Source: Rariloculus sp965263005 (lineage in GTDB: Bacteria; Pseudomonadota; Gammaproteobacteria; Steroidobacterales; Rariloculaceae). From it: a stretch of DNA of 64,000 nucleotides. Below, in pieces: positions 16,604-26,153 of this stretch (position 1 is its first letter; every line of letters begins with the position of its first letter). The position numbers and the translations under genes are program-made. The stretch lies in assembly GCF_965263005.1 (NCBI RefSeq), contig NZ_OZ253579.1, forward strand, positions 2,356,001-2,420,000, given 5' to 3'. The notes under the pieces were generated by a model. The model was given only the letters and a program-made list of their open reading frames with translations. It was not told the DNA's origin and made no database searches.

Positions 16604-17587
16604 GTGAACAGTATCGCTCGACTGCTCGAGCAAGCTGAAGCCGCAGTCGACTCGGCGCAAGACCTGAGGCAGCTCGACGGCGTTCGGATCCAATTCCTCG
16701 GCAAGAAGGGTGCGCTGACCGCGCTGCTCAGGGATCTCGGTGGGCTGCCGGCCGATGAGCGGCCCGCTGCCGGGCAGGCGATCAACGAGGCCAAGCAGAC
16801 TCTAGCCCGAGCGATAGAAACCCGTCGTGCCTCACTTGATGCAGCACGGATCGAAGCAGAGCTTGCGGCGCAGGCGATCGATGTGACGCTCGCCGGCCGC
16901 GGCCAACGGCCGGGTCAACTGCATCCGGTCACGCGCACGATGCGCCGCATGGTAGAGATCCTGAGGCGGGCCGGATTCGACGTCCACACCGGGCCTGAGG
17001 TCGAAGACGAATTCCACAACTTCACGGCGCTCAACATTCCGGACAACCATCCGGCGCGTGCGATGCATGACACTTTCTATCTGGAATCCGGTCTGCTGCT
17101 GCGCACGCACACGTCACCCGTTCAGATCCGCGCCATGCGGGCCCAGGGCGCGCCGATTCGGCTGATCGCGCCGGGACGGGTCTATCGCCGCGATTCGGAC
17201 TTGACGCATACGCCGATGTTCACGCAAATCGAAGGCTTGGCGGTTGATCGTGATGTTAGTTTCGCAAATCTGAAGGCGCTCCTGTACGAATTTGTTTCGA
17301 GCTTCTTCGAACGTGAAGTAAGGCTGCGCTTTCGACCGTCGTATTTTCCGTTCACGGAACCCTCGGCGGAGGTTGACATCCGATCGGAATCGGGCCGCTG
17401 GCTCGAAATCCTGGGCTGCGGAATGGTGCACCCGAACGTGTTGCGCAACGTCGGCGTCGATCCGGACCGATACACCGGCTACGCGTTCGGCATGGGCGTC
17501 GAGAGACTTGCGATGCTGCGCTACGGGGTTGATGACCTGCGAGCGTTCTTCGAAAACGACGTCAGGTTCCTTCGCCAATTCGCCTGA
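16604..17587 (+). CDS. pheS: Phenylalanyl-tRNA synthetase alpha subunit
   Basis: A 327-residue class II synthetase subunit; with PheT it forms the alpha2-beta2 enzyme that charges tRNA-Phe. The N-terminal coiled coil (residues 1-85) binds tRNA. Motif 2 GRVYRRDSDLTHTPMFTQIEG (near 188) and motif 3 GYAFGMGVERLAMLRYG (near 293) form the active site. Phe-pocket residues are in the RPSYFPFTEPS block. The GTG at 16604 gives the normal N-terminus and follows rplT by 27 bp. Confidence 0.98.
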   Translation: MNSIARLLEQAEAAVDSAQDLRQLDGVRIQFLGKKGALTALLRDLGGLPADERPAAGQAINEAKQTLARAIETRRASLDAARIEAELAAQAIDVTLAGRGQRPGQLHPVTRTMRRMVEILRRAGFDVHTGPEVEDEFHNFTALNIPDNHPARAMHDTFYLESGLLLRTHTSPVQIRAMRAQGAPIRLIAPGRVYRRDSDLTHTPMFTQIEGLAVDRDVSFANLKALLYEFVSSFFEREVRLRFRPSYFPFTEPSAEVDIRSESGRWLEILGCGMVHPNVLRNVGVDPDRYTGYAFGMGVERLAMLRYGVDDLRAFFENDVRFLRQFA

Positions 17588-17596
17588 GGAGGATAC

Positions 17597-19993
17597 GTGC
17601 GAGTCAATGTCCAGTGGCTGCGGGACTGGATCGACATCGATGTCGATCCCCACGCGCTTGCCGATGAGCTGACGACAGCCGGCCTCGAGGTCGATGCCGT
17701 GCTACCCGTTGCCGCGCCGCTCGACGGCATTGTCGTGGGCCGGATCATCGAGCTCGCGCGGCATCCGAACGCGGACCTGTTGTCACTTTGTCTCGTCGAC
17801 GATGGACAGGATCGCCACGAGGTCGTGTGCGGCGCACCGAACGTCGCGGCGGGGCTGACCGTCCCGTTTGCGCCGGTCGGGGCGACCCTTCCCGGCGCTC
17901 GGCGCATCGAGGCGGCGGAGTTTCGCGGAGTGATATCGAACGGCATGCTGTGCTCGGCAAGGGAGCTTGGCTTGTACGATGACGCGAGCGGACTCCTGCT
18001 TCTCGACGAGCAGGCGCCTCCGGGAACGCCGCTCGCCGACTGGCTCAGACTCGACGACGCCGTGCTCGACATCGAACTCACACCGAACCGCGGCGACTGT
18101 TTCAGCGTCATCGGCATTGCGCGCGAAATCGCCGCCCGCAACGGACGCCCCTTGCACGGACCGGACTTGCGGGCAGTACCTGCCCGGATCGACGATACGT
18201 TCGATATCGAGCTTGAAAACGACCGGGATTGCCCACGTTTCGCCGGGCGAGTGATCCGGGGGTTGCGGCCCGGCGGCCGCTCGCCGGACTGGATGAAAGA
18301 GCGGCTCAGACGAGCCGGACTGCGTCCGATCCACCCCGTAGTCGATGTCACCAACTATGTCATGCTCGAGCTTGGCCAGCCTCTGCACGCCTACAACCTC
18401 GAGAATCTCACCGGCAGGATCATCGTCCGTTCGGCGCAGCAAAATGAGCCACTGACGCTTCTCGACGGCACGGACATCGTCCTCGACGAGGATGCACTGG
18501 TCATCGCGGATGAGTCAGGCGCGATCGGTCTTGCCGGAATCATGGGAGGAGCGAGCACCGCCGTCGATGCCGAGACTCAGCATGTGTTTCTCGAATCGGC
18601 GTTCTTCTCACCCGACGCCATCCGTGGCCGGGCGCGATTATATGGATTGCAGACCGACGCATCGACGCGGTTCGAGCGCGGCGTCGATCCTGCGCAGCAG
18701 GAACGCGCGATCGAGCGGGCAACGGCATTGCTCGAATCGATAACCGGCGGCGACGCAGGCCCGCTGCTAGTCGCCGAATCGGCCGCTCGGCTACCAGGAC
18801 GAGAACCCGTCCGGTTGAGACACGGTCGGCTCGAATCCTTGCTCGGCATGCGCCTGCAACGCGCAGAGGTCGAGAAGCTGTTGAGTCGACTGGAGATGGA
18901 ATTGCGCCCTGACGGCGAAGACTGGTCCGTAGTTCCGCCGTCATTCCGCTTCGACATCGCAACAGAGGAAGACCTGGTCGAGGAAATCGGCCGGATGGTC
19001 GGCTACGACAACATACCGGTGACTTCGGGTCACAGCGCGACTCGATTGGGAACGGCGACCGAGCAACGTGTCGACGCAGATGCGATTTCGGACCTGCTCG
19101 TCGCCCGAGGCTACTCGGAAGTCGTCACCTACTCGTTCATCGGAGAACTTGCGCAGCGAACGATCGATGCGGACGCCGTTCCCGTCAGGCTGGCCAACCC
19201 GATCGCCAGCGACATGAACGTCATGCGCAGCTCGCTGTGGCCAGGCTTGCTGGATGCCGCCAAGCGAAATATGAGCCGCCAACAGCCCGGATTGCGCGTC
19301 TTCGAAATCGGCCCGCAGTTCGCGAACGAAGACGGCAATGTTAACGAAACCAACGTCCTGGCAGGCCTCGCGCTGGGCCGTCAATGGCCCGAGCACTGGG
19401 ACCTGGCGGCCCGGGATGTGGACTTCTTCGATGTCAAGGCGGACGTTGAAGCGCTTCTGAAGCTCACACGCCGCGAAGCGGAGTTCGCCTTTGAAGCCGA
19501 CCGGCATCCGGCGCTGCATCCCGGCCAGACTGCAAGAATCCTCGCGCGGGGTGAAGCTGCAGGCTGGCTCGGCAGCCTGCATCCCGAGTTACAGCAGCGA
19601 TTCGACTTTAAGAAACCGGCGATTCTGTTTTTGCTTGAATTGGATGCCGTGCTTGAAGCTGGTGTGCCATCGGTGCGCCAAGTCTCGAAGTTTCCGTCGG
19701 TGCGCAGGGATCTCGCGGTGATCGTCGACGAGAATGTTACCGTTCAATCGCTCGTTGACCTGGTCCGCGCCGAAGCCCGAGACAGCCTCGTATCGGTCGC
19801 GGTTTTCGATCTGTACCGTGGCAAGCATGTTGGCGCAAGCCGCAAAAGCGTCGGCTTAGGCTTGATTCTACAGGAAAAATCACGCACTCTAACCGAGGGG
19901 GAAGCGGATGGAACAGTGCAATCCATTACGCGCTGTCTGGAGCAGGAGTTCGGGGCACAGATACGAACTCAACAGGCAGATACTGAATCGTGA
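17597..19993 (+). CDS. pheT: Phenylalanyl-tRNA synthetase beta subunit
   Basis: A 798-residue full-length beta subunit. In order it has an N-terminal domain, an EMAP/OB-type tRNA-binding domain (about 40-150), the B3/B4 editing domain that clears Tyr-tRNA-Phe (about 210-390), the B5 domain (about 400-475), a catalytic-like core, and the C-terminal FDX-ACB anticodon-binding domain (about 705-795, starting near KFPSVRRDLAVIVDE). GAGG lies just before the GTG start at 17597. Its stop overlaps the ihfA start by 4 bp. Confidence 0.98.
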   Translation: MRVNVQWLRDWIDIDVDPHALADELTTAGLEVDAVLPVAAPLDGIVVGRIIELARHPNADLLSLCLVDDGQDRHEVVCGAPNVAAGLTVPFAPVGATLPGARRIEAAEFRGVISNGMLCSARELGLYDDASGLLLLDEQAPPGTPLADWLRLDDAVLDIELTPNRGDCFSVIGIAREIAARNGRPLHGPDLRAVPARIDDTFDIELENDRDCPRFAGRVIRGLRPGGRSPDWMKERLRRAGLRPIHPVVDVTNYVMLELGQPLHAYNLENLTGRIIVRSAQQNEPLTLLDGTDIVLDEDALVIADESGAIGLAGIMGGASTAVDAETQHVFLESAFFSPDAIRGRARLYGLQTDASTRFERGVDPAQQERAIERATALLESITGGDAGPLLVAESAARLPGREPVRLRHGRLESLLGMRLQRAEVEKLLSRLEMELRPDGEDWSVVPPSFRFDIATEEDLVEEIGRMVGYDNIPVTSGHSATRLGTATEQRVDADAISDLLVARGYSEVVTYSFIGELAQRTIDADAVPVRLANPIASDMNVMRSSLWPGLLDAAKRNMSRQQPGLRVFEIGPQFANEDGNVNETNVLAGLALGRQWPEHWDLAARDVDFFDVKADVEALLKLTRREAEFAFEADRHPALHPGQTARILARGEAAGWLGSLHPELQQRFDFKKPAILFLLELDAVLEAGVPSVRQVSKFPSVRRDLAVIVDENVTVQSLVDLVRAEARDSLVSVAVFDLYRGKHVGASRKSVGLGLILQEKSRTLTEGEADGTVQSITRCLEQEFGAQIRTQQADTES

Positions 19994-20289
19994 CATTGAC
20001 CAAAGCACAAATGGCCGAGTCGCTGTTCAACGAATTGGGATTGAACAAGCGCGAAGCGCGAGAGCTTGTCGACTCATTCTTTGAGGATCTGCGCGCGGCG
20101 CTCGCGTCCGGTGAGCAAGTCAAGCTTTCCGGATTCGGCAATTTCGATCTGCGGGACAAGAATCAACGGCCGGGCAGAAACCCGAAAACCGGAGAGGAAA
20201 TTCCGATCACTGCGCGGCGTGTTGTGACTTTTCGGCCAGGGCAAAAGCTCAAGGCACGAGTGGAAGCATATGCTGGAACCGGGGAATAA
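19990..20289 (+). CDS. ihfA: Integration host factor alpha subunit
   Basis: A 99-residue HU/IHF family DNA-bending protein; with IhfB it bends DNA sharply at specific sites. It begins MTLTKAQMAESLFNELGLNKREA, the typical IhfA start, and contains FGNFDLRDKNQRPGRNPKTGEEI, the beta-arm with the intercalating Pro. GTG 19990 overlaps the pheT stop (GTGA), so translation is coupled. Confidence 0.98.
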   Translation: MTLTKAQMAESLFNELGLNKREARELVDSFFEDLRAALASGEQVKLSGFGNFDLRDKNQRPGRNPKTGEEIPITARRVVTFRPGQKLKARVEAYAGTGE

Positions 20290-20626
20290 CGCCAAACTGC
20301 CACCGATACCGGGCAAGCGTTACTTTACGATCGGCGAAGTCAGCACCTTGTGCGGCGTCAAGCCTCACGTGCTTCGATACTGGGGGCAGGAATTCCCACA
20401 GATCAAGCCTGTCAAGCGCCGGGGCAATCGCCGCTATTATCGACCTCAGGACATCCTCATCATCCGGCAGATCCGAAGCCTCCTGTACGAGGAGGGTTTT
20501 ACGATCGGGGGTGCCCGACAGCGCCTGACAGGCGATGAAGCACGCAACGACGTGAGCCAGAGCAAGCAGATCATCCGTCAGGTCCGCACGGAACTGGAAG
20601 ACGTCCTGAAGATCCTGCGCCGCTGA
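20270..20626 (+). CDS. MerR-family transcriptional regulator
   Basis: A 118-residue protein with a MerR winged-helix domain (residues about 18-85: YFTIGEVSTLCGVKPHVLRYW, then RGNRRYYRPQDILII) and a short C-terminal helix for dimerisation. It lacks an obvious metal-binding or ligand domain. It overlaps the end of ihfA by 20 bp, the conserved gammaproteobacterial arrangement at the end of this operon. Its targets are not known. Confidence 0.93.
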   Translation: MLEPGNNAKLPPIPGKRYFTIGEVSTLCGVKPHVLRYWGQEFPQIKPVKRRGNRRYYRPQDILIIRQIRSLLYEEGFTIGGARQRLTGDEARNDVSQSKQIIRQVRTELEDVLKILRR

Positions 20627-20676
20627 CGGCCGCCTCCGCGCCGGAAGTCCTTTTCCGTTAAACTAAGCGCTCACGT

Positions 20677-20753
20677 CGGGGTGTGGCGCAGCCTGGTAGC
20701 GCACTTGCATGGGGCGCAAGAGGTCGCTGGTTCAAATCCAGTCGCCCCGACCA
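20677..20753 (+). tRNA. tRNA-Pro (GGG)
   Basis: A 77-nt cloverleaf with acceptor CGGGGTG/CGCCCCG-type pairing, anticodon stem CTTGC/GCAAG around loop ATGGGGC (anticodon GGG), T loop TTCAAAT and encoded CCA. Confidence 0.95.
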
Positions 20754-20861
20754 CTTTGATCCCAAGCCGGCCTACAGCCGCCCGCCGCACTCGTCGGAGG
20801 AACCGGTTGCCGCGCTAATGCAGCATCGGGATAATCGCTGCCCGGCCAGGGGAGCAGCACC

Positions 20862-22550
20862 ATGAGCATTCACAACGATAGCGGACCCGATCCGCGGCGG
20901 TATTCAAGGGTTGTCGTCGACGGCGTCGAGCAAGCGCCGAGCCGCGCGATGCTCCGAGCCGTCGGCTTCACGGACGAGGATTTTACGAAGCCTCAAGTCG
21001 GGATCGCATCGACATGGAGCATGGTCACGCCGTGCAATATGCATATCAACGAGCTTGCGCTCGAAGCGGCGCAAGGGACCGACGCGGCCGGCGGCAAGAG
21101 CGTGCTGTTCAATACGATCACGGTGTCAGATGGCATTTCCATGGGCACGCCCGGCATGCGGTATTCGCTGGTATCACGGGAGGTCATCGCCGACTCGATC
21201 GAAGCGGTCGTCGCAGCGGAGGGGTTCGACGGCTTCGTCACAATCGGGGGTTGCGACAAGAACATGCCGGGCTGCGCCATGGCGATGGCGCGCCTGAACC
21301 GCCCATCCGTGTTCGTCTACGGCGGAACCATCCGGCCCGGGCCCGGAAACAGCGATGTCGTAACGGTGTTCGAGGCTGTTGGCCGTCATGCCGCCGGCAA
21401 GATCAGCGACGAGGATCTCAGGGATGTCGAGCGGACCGCGATACCGGGTCCGGGTTCGTGCGCCGGGATGTACACCGCCAATACGATGGCGTCGGCGCTC
21501 GAGGCGCTCGGCTTGAGTCTGGGCAACAGTTCGGCCCAGGAAGCCGTGTCGGCGGCGAAGCGCGACGATTGCCGCCGCGCCGGTGAGGCCGTCGTCAACT
21601 TGATCAAGGCGGGCATCGTACCGGCCGATATCCTTTCGAAGGAAGCGTTCGAGAACGCGATCACCACGGTGATCGCGCTGGGCGGTTCGACCAACGCCAT
21701 ATTGCATCTGCTCGCTATCGCTCACGACGCGCGCGTCGACCTGACGCTCGACGACTTCGCGCGCATCGGTGCGCTCGTTCCCGTGCTCGCGGACCTGCGT
21801 CCGAGTGGCCGCCACATGATGTCAGAGCTCATCCGCGTTGGCGGCATCCAGCCGCTCATGAAGACACTGCTCGATGCCGGACTGCTTCACGGGGACTGTT
21901 TGACCGTCACCGGCAAGACCCTGGCCGAAAACCTTGCGTCCGTCGGCCCGTACCCGGACGATCAGGAGATTGTGCGGAGCCTCGACAATCCTCTCAAGGC
22001 CGACAGCCATCTGGCCGTGCTCTATGGCAATCTCGCGCCAGAGGGTGCAGTCGCGAAGATTTCGGGCCGCGAGGGCACACGCTTTGAAGGCACGGCGCGC
22101 GTGTTTCATTCCGAGGAAGAAGCGCTGCGCGCGATCCTTGACGGCATCGTGACTGCAGGCGATGTTGTCGTGATCAGGTATGAAGGACCGAAAGGGGGGC
22201 CTGGCATGCGTGAGATGCTGAGCCCCACCGGCGCCATCATCGGTCGAGGACTGGGCGACAAGGTCGCGCTGCTCACGGACGGGCGCTTTTCCGGCGGCAG
22301 TCACGGCTTTGTCGTCGGCCACATCACTCCCGAAGCGGCGGTCGGCGGCCCGATCGCCATCGTCGAGAATGGCGACAGGATTGTTGTCGATGCTGAGATC
22401 AGGAACATCGATCTGTTGCTGCCGCAGCAGGAAATCGACCGGCGTCTTCGGAGCTGGACCCCGCCGAGACCGAAAGCCGAGCGCGGCTTGCTCGCGAAAT
22501 ATGCGCGCCTGGTGAGCTCCGCCTCTCACGGGGCGGTTACCGACGCCTGA
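20862..22550 (+). CDS. ilvD: Dihydroxy-acid dehydratase
   Basis: A 562-residue IlvD/Edd family enzyme that dehydrates dihydroxy acids to the 2-oxo acids of valine and isoleucine. The three cluster cysteines are visible: C58 in TPCNMH, C131 in GGCDKNMPG and C200 in GSCAGMYTANTM. The Ser base lies in DGRFSGGSHG. The ATG at 20862 follows a GGGGAG ribosome site. It stands apart from the ilvC-ilvE-leu operon at 37-42 kb and is followed closely by the lysine enzyme gene (13 bp gap), so the two are probably cotranscribed. Confidence 0.97.
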   Translation: MSIHNDSGPDPRRYSRVVVDGVEQAPSRAMLRAVGFTDEDFTKPQVGIASTWSMVTPCNMHINELALEAAQGTDAAGGKSVLFNTITVSDGISMGTPGMRYSLVSREVIADSIEAVVAAEGFDGFVTIGGCDKNMPGCAMAMARLNRPSVFVYGGTIRPGPGNSDVVTVFEAVGRHAAGKISDEDLRDVERTAIPGPGSCAGMYTANTMASALEALGLSLGNSSAQEAVSAAKRDDCRRAGEAVVNLIKAGIVPADILSKEAFENAITTVIALGGSTNAILHLLAIAHDARVDLTLDDFARIGALVPVLADLRPSGRHMMSELIRVGGIQPLMKTLLDAGLLHGDCLTVTGKTLAENLASVGPYPDDQEIVRSLDNPLKADSHLAVLYGNLAPEGAVAKISGREGTRFEGTARVFHSEEEALRAILDGIVTAGDVVVIRYEGPKGGPGMREMLSPTGAIIGRGLGDKVALLTDGRFSGGSHGFVVGHITPEAAVGGPIAIVENGDRIVVDAEIRNIDLLLPQQEIDRRLRSWTPPRPKAERGLLAKYARLVSSASHGAVTDA

Positions 22551-22563
22551 GGAAGCGTCCCGC

Positions 22564-25191
22564 ATGAGCATGTTGGTACACAGCGCGGTGGGCTTGGAAC
22601 AGGCGGTGGAAACGCCATATCCGAATTCCCCCTGGGTCGTCATGAAATTTGGCGGCCGCAGCGTCTCGACGGCCGGGAATTGGGCCGCGATCGCTGCATT
22701 GATCGAGGACCGGCTTGCGGAACCGGTGACGCCGTTCGTCTGCCACTCGGCCTTGGCGGGTGTATCGAACGCGTTGATCGAATTGCTCGAGGCGGCGAGG
22801 GCGGGCGGCGACACCGATACTCTGCTCGAACGGATCGTGACGCAGCACGCCGGGCTCGCCGACGCGCTCGATGTCGATGCAGGCATGCTCGACGAGCTGT
22901 TCGCGACGCTGCGGCAACTGATCTCCGGTGTACGGCTCGTCAGGGAAGTGAATCACCGGGTCCATGCGCGCGTCCTCGCCACGGGCGAGCTTGCCGCGAC
23001 CCGGCTCGGCGCAGCGTTCCTTGCGGCGCGTGGGTTGCCCGTGAACTGGACCGACGCGAGGCGGCTTCTGACCAGCACCGAAGCTGAAGCCCAGACGGAG
23101 CGCGCCCGCTATTTGTCGGCACGCTGCGAGTTCGACGCGGACCCCGATTTACGGCGCCAGCAGGCCGGGCGTGGCGGCATAATTCTGACGCAGGGGTTTA
23201 TCGCCCACAATCGCGACGGCGAAACCGTGCTGCTCGGTCGGGGCGGATCCGATACCTCAGCCGCTTACTTCGCCAGCAAGCTGCAGGCACGGCGCCTTGA
23301 GATCTGGACCGACGTCCCAGGGTTTTTCAGCACCGATCCTCGCAGCGTGCCTTCGGCGCGGCTGATCCGCAGTCTGCATTATCAGGAGGCTCAGGAAATC
23401 GCATCGGCCGGTGGCGGGATACTCCACCCGCGCAGCATCGCACCCGTGCGCAGCGTCCACATCCCGCTATTTCTCAAATGCACGGGCCATCCGGAGTGGG
23501 AAGGCACTGTCGTGTCGGACGCGGCCGGCGATGACGTGCCGCAACTCAAGGCGATCGCCCACCGCAGCGGAATCACGTTGATCTCGATGGAGTCGATGCA
23601 GATGTGGCATCAGGTCGGGTTTCTCGCCGACGTGTTCGGGCGATTTCGGGACCATGGGATTTCCGTGGATCTGATCTCGACGTCTGAGAGCAACGTCACG
23701 GTGTCGATCGACCTCGACGCAAACGTCACCGACGACACGGCAATTGACAGCCTCGTCGAGGACCTGGGCTCCCTGTGCCGCGTCAAGGTCATACGGGACT
23801 GCGCCGCGATAGCACTGGTCGGACGGCGAATTCGCACGATCCTGCACGATCTGGGCCCCGTGCTCGAAGTGTTCGGGGAACACAAGGTTCACCTCGTCAC
23901 CCAGGCGGCCAACGACCTCAATCTGACGTTCGTCGTAAGCTCCGAGCACGCTTACCGGCTCGTCCAGCACCTGCATGAGCTGCTCGTGGACAAGTTTGAA
24001 GGAGGCGTGTTCGGGCCGACCTGGGAACGATTCAGCGGCGGGCCGGCGGCCGATTCGCGGCCGGCGGCCTGGTGGCTGGGCAGGCGCGACGAGCTTCTCG
24101 AGATCGGACAGCGAATGGGCGCAGCGTACGTGTACGACCGCGCGAGCATAGCGCGCGCGATCGAGTCATTGCAGGCGCTTGAATCCGTCGACGCGGTCTT
24201 CTATTCGATGAAGGCCAACTCCCATCCCGATGTTCTTGCGCTCATCCACGAGCTCGGCATGAATTTCGAATGTGTGTCGCCCGGCGAGATCGAGAGGGTC
24301 CTTGAACTCTTTCCCGATCTCGACCGCGGGAGGATACTGTTCACGCCGAATTTCGCGGCCCGGCGCGAGTACGAGTGGGCCGTCGAGCAAGGCGTGTGGC
24401 TCACACTCGATAACCTGTTTCCGCTGCGTCACTGGGGCCCGCTTTTTGCGGACCAGGAAGTATTCATACGCATCGATACGGGTCAGGGCAGAGGTCATCA
24501 CGAGCACGTTCGTACGGCCGGAGCGTATTCGAAGTTCGGTGTGCCGATGTTCGAGATCGACGAGCTCGCGGATCTCGTGGCGAAAAGCAACACACGCGTT
24601 GTCGGTCTGCATGCGCATACCGGCAGCGGCGTGCTGAATCCCGACACGTGGCGCGACACGGGCCGGCGCCTGGCCGCGCTCCTTGCTCGCTTTCCCGAGG
24701 TCAGGCACCTCGATCTCGGCGGCGGGCTTGGAATCCCTGAAAAACCGGGTCAACGTCCGCTCGACCTTGCCGCGCTCGACAGCGCCCTGAACGAAGTCAA
24801 GGCGCTCTGCGGCGACCGGCAACTCTGGCTCGAACCGGGACGGTTCATCGTCGCGCAGGCCGGTGTGCTGCTGACTCGAGTCACCCAGACCAAGGGCAAG
24901 GGCAACGTGCAGTACGTCGGCGTCGACACGGGAATGAACTCGTTGATCCGTCCCGCGCTATACGGCGCCTATCATGAGATCGTGAACCTGTCCCGTCTCG
25001 GCCAGGCCCCCACGTCACTCGTCACCGTGGTCGGCCCCATCTGCGAAACCGGCGACCGGCTCGGTTCCGACCGGCTCATGCCGGCCGCGGAGGAGGGCGA
25101 TGTACTGCTGATCGCGAACGCCGGCGCCTACGGCCGGGTGATGAGCTCGCAGTACAATCTGCGGCCGCCGGCCAAGGAGGTCATGATCTAG
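22564..25191 (+). CDS. lysAC: Bifunctional aspartate kinase/diaminopimelate decarboxylase
   Basis: An 875-residue fusion. The N-terminal part is an aspartate kinase (KFGGRSV near 27-34; GRGGSDTSAAYFA near 226; two ACT domains, about 320-480), the first step of the aspartate pathway. From about residue 510 follows a PLP alanine-racemase-fold diaminopimelate decarboxylase, the last lysine step. It has Schiff-base Lys in FYSMKANSHPD (K550), HTGSGV, GGGLGIPE, EPGRF and the CETGD active-site Cys. Joining first and last enzymes allows lysine feedback on one polypeptide; such fusions are known in Xanthomonadales. Both halves look complete. Confidence 0.97.
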   Translation: MSMLVHSAVGLEQAVETPYPNSPWVVMKFGGRSVSTAGNWAAIAALIEDRLAEPVTPFVCHSALAGVSNALIELLEAARAGGDTDTLLERIVTQHAGLADALDVDAGMLDELFATLRQLISGVRLVREVNHRVHARVLATGELAATRLGAAFLAARGLPVNWTDARRLLTSTEAEAQTERARYLSARCEFDADPDLRRQQAGRGGIILTQGFIAHNRDGETVLLGRGGSDTSAAYFASKLQARRLEIWTDVPGFFSTDPRSVPSARLIRSLHYQEAQEIASAGGGILHPRSIAPVRSVHIPLFLKCTGHPEWEGTVVSDAAGDDVPQLKAIAHRSGITLISMESMQMWHQVGFLADVFGRFRDHGISVDLISTSESNVTVSIDLDANVTDDTAIDSLVEDLGSLCRVKVIRDCAAIALVGRRIRTILHDLGPVLEVFGEHKVHLVTQAANDLNLTFVVSSEHAYRLVQHLHELLVDKFEGGVFGPTWERFSGGPAADSRPAAWWLGRRDELLEIGQRMGAAYVYDRASIARAIESLQALESVDAVFYSMKANSHPDVLALIHELGMNFECVSPGEIERVLELFPDLDRGRILFTPNFAARREYEWAVEQGVWLTLDNLFPLRHWGPLFADQEVFIRIDTGQGRGHHEHVRTAGAYSKFGVPMFEIDELADLVAKSNTRVVGLHAHTGSGVLNPDTWRDTGRRLAALLARFPEVRHLDLGGGLGIPEKPGQRPLDLAALDSALNEVKALCGDRQLWLEPGRFIVAQAGVLLTRVTQTKGKGNVQYVGVDTGMNSLIRPALYGAYHEIVNLSRLGQAPTSLVTVVGPICETGDRLGSDRLMPAAEEGDVLLIANAGAYGRVMSSQYNLRPPAKEVMI

Positions 25192-25214
25192 CAGCCCGTG
25201 GCAGAAGTCCCGCT
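25192..25214. repeat. Partial copy of the dispersed intergenic repeat (left end)
   Basis: GCAGCCCGTGGCAGAAGTCC directly after the lysAC stop matches the left end of the repeats at 50285, 57834 and 61371. Only about 22 bp are recognisable. A stem-loop with arms ACGCCTC/GAGGCGT follows at about 25240-25266 but has no T tract. Confidence 0.5.
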
Positions 25215-25293
25215 GCATTCGACCGACTGAGCAAACACCCGACGCCTCTCCATGCGATTGAGGCGTTACGCCGGCGGCTCGGCGAGTCGTCGT

Positions 25294-25726
25294 TCAGATC
25301 ACGCAGAGACTCCGTTCGTCAGCGCCGGGAACCACGTTCGGCGCGATGCGCGCGTCAAAAGTGACAAACCGGCCCTGTCGCTTCACCGCCAGCGCAAGCA
25401 AGGTAGATATCCGTGATTTGCCGAGAGCCGATGATTCGCCGCCACTCCATGGTGCTGCTATCCAGAAGGCTTACATCGTCCGCCCAGAACTCATGGTGGT
25501 TCGTTGCGGTCGCCTCGCAAAGTCGTTCGGCGACCAGGGCGGCCGGCAAACCGTTGGGGTAGCTCGTTTGGGCCATCACCCGCATACATCCATTCTGAGT
25601 GATCGGACAGGTCGCCCATCCCGTTTGGGTGTTGTCCCGCAGCCACTGTCTGGCCGCTTGATGATGGAAATGATCGGTATCGAGCAGGGCGATCAGCACG
25701 TTCACGTCGAAGAGCGAGCGCATCAT
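25294..25726 (-). pseudogene. Frameshifted PIN-domain (VapC-type) ribonuclease toxin
   Basis: The minus strand encodes a PIN domain beginning MRSLFDVNVLIALLDTDHFHH, with the first acidic residue in FDVNVL and the TDIY acid near the end. After TDIY the frame breaks. One extra C at 25402-25403 puts the ribosome into a frame that stops within about 13 codons. Deleting that base restores LLALAVKRQGRFVTFDARI and a full-length end at 25294, including the last acidic residue (TFD). The gene is therefore intact except for one base. A sequencing error, real decay or programmed slippage at CC cannot be told apart from sequence. No antitoxin gene is visible upstream. Confidence 0.8.
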
Positions 25727-25740
25727 TCGCCCGTCTCTTT

Positions 25741-26031
25741 GTGCCGCGAGTCTGGTGGTACGAATTGCGCAATGCTCTGCTGATGAACGAGCGCCGCGGC
25801 CGGATTTCCCCGCACCAGGTGACCGACAGTCTGGCTCTGGGCATTGTTATCGACAAAGAGCACGATGATTCTCTGATCCTTGATTTCGCGCGGCGGCTCA
25901 AGTTGACCATCTACGATACTGCCTACCTGGAAACAGCCTTCCGGCGCAGCCTGCCTTTGGCGACGCTTGACCAACGGCTGCGCGAGGCCGCAGAGGCGAT
26001 CGGAGTTGTGATTTTCAGCGATCGGAATTGA
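25741..26031 (+). pseudogene. 5'-truncated PIN-domain (VapC-type) toxin
   Basis: A 96-codon open frame that starts inside a PIN domain. It matches the middle and end of VapC-like proteins (PRVWWYELRNALLMNERRGRI, then YDTAYLETAF, then ATLDQRLREAA), but the first 30-35 residues with the essential N-terminal Asp are missing. It lies head to head with the frameshifted VapC, only 14 bp away, and the missing part would overlap it, so a deletion or recombination joined the two. Without the N-terminal Asp it should be inactive. Confidence 0.7.
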
Positions 26032-26153
26032 GGAGCCCCCGATCGGCAAACAGATGCATTACCACGCCAACCCCGATTCGCTGAGCCCTCGAATCGCTCA
26101 CCGACCGTACCGTGCTGGCGCCGGTTGGGGCCGGATCGACGCCGTAGCTTCGG

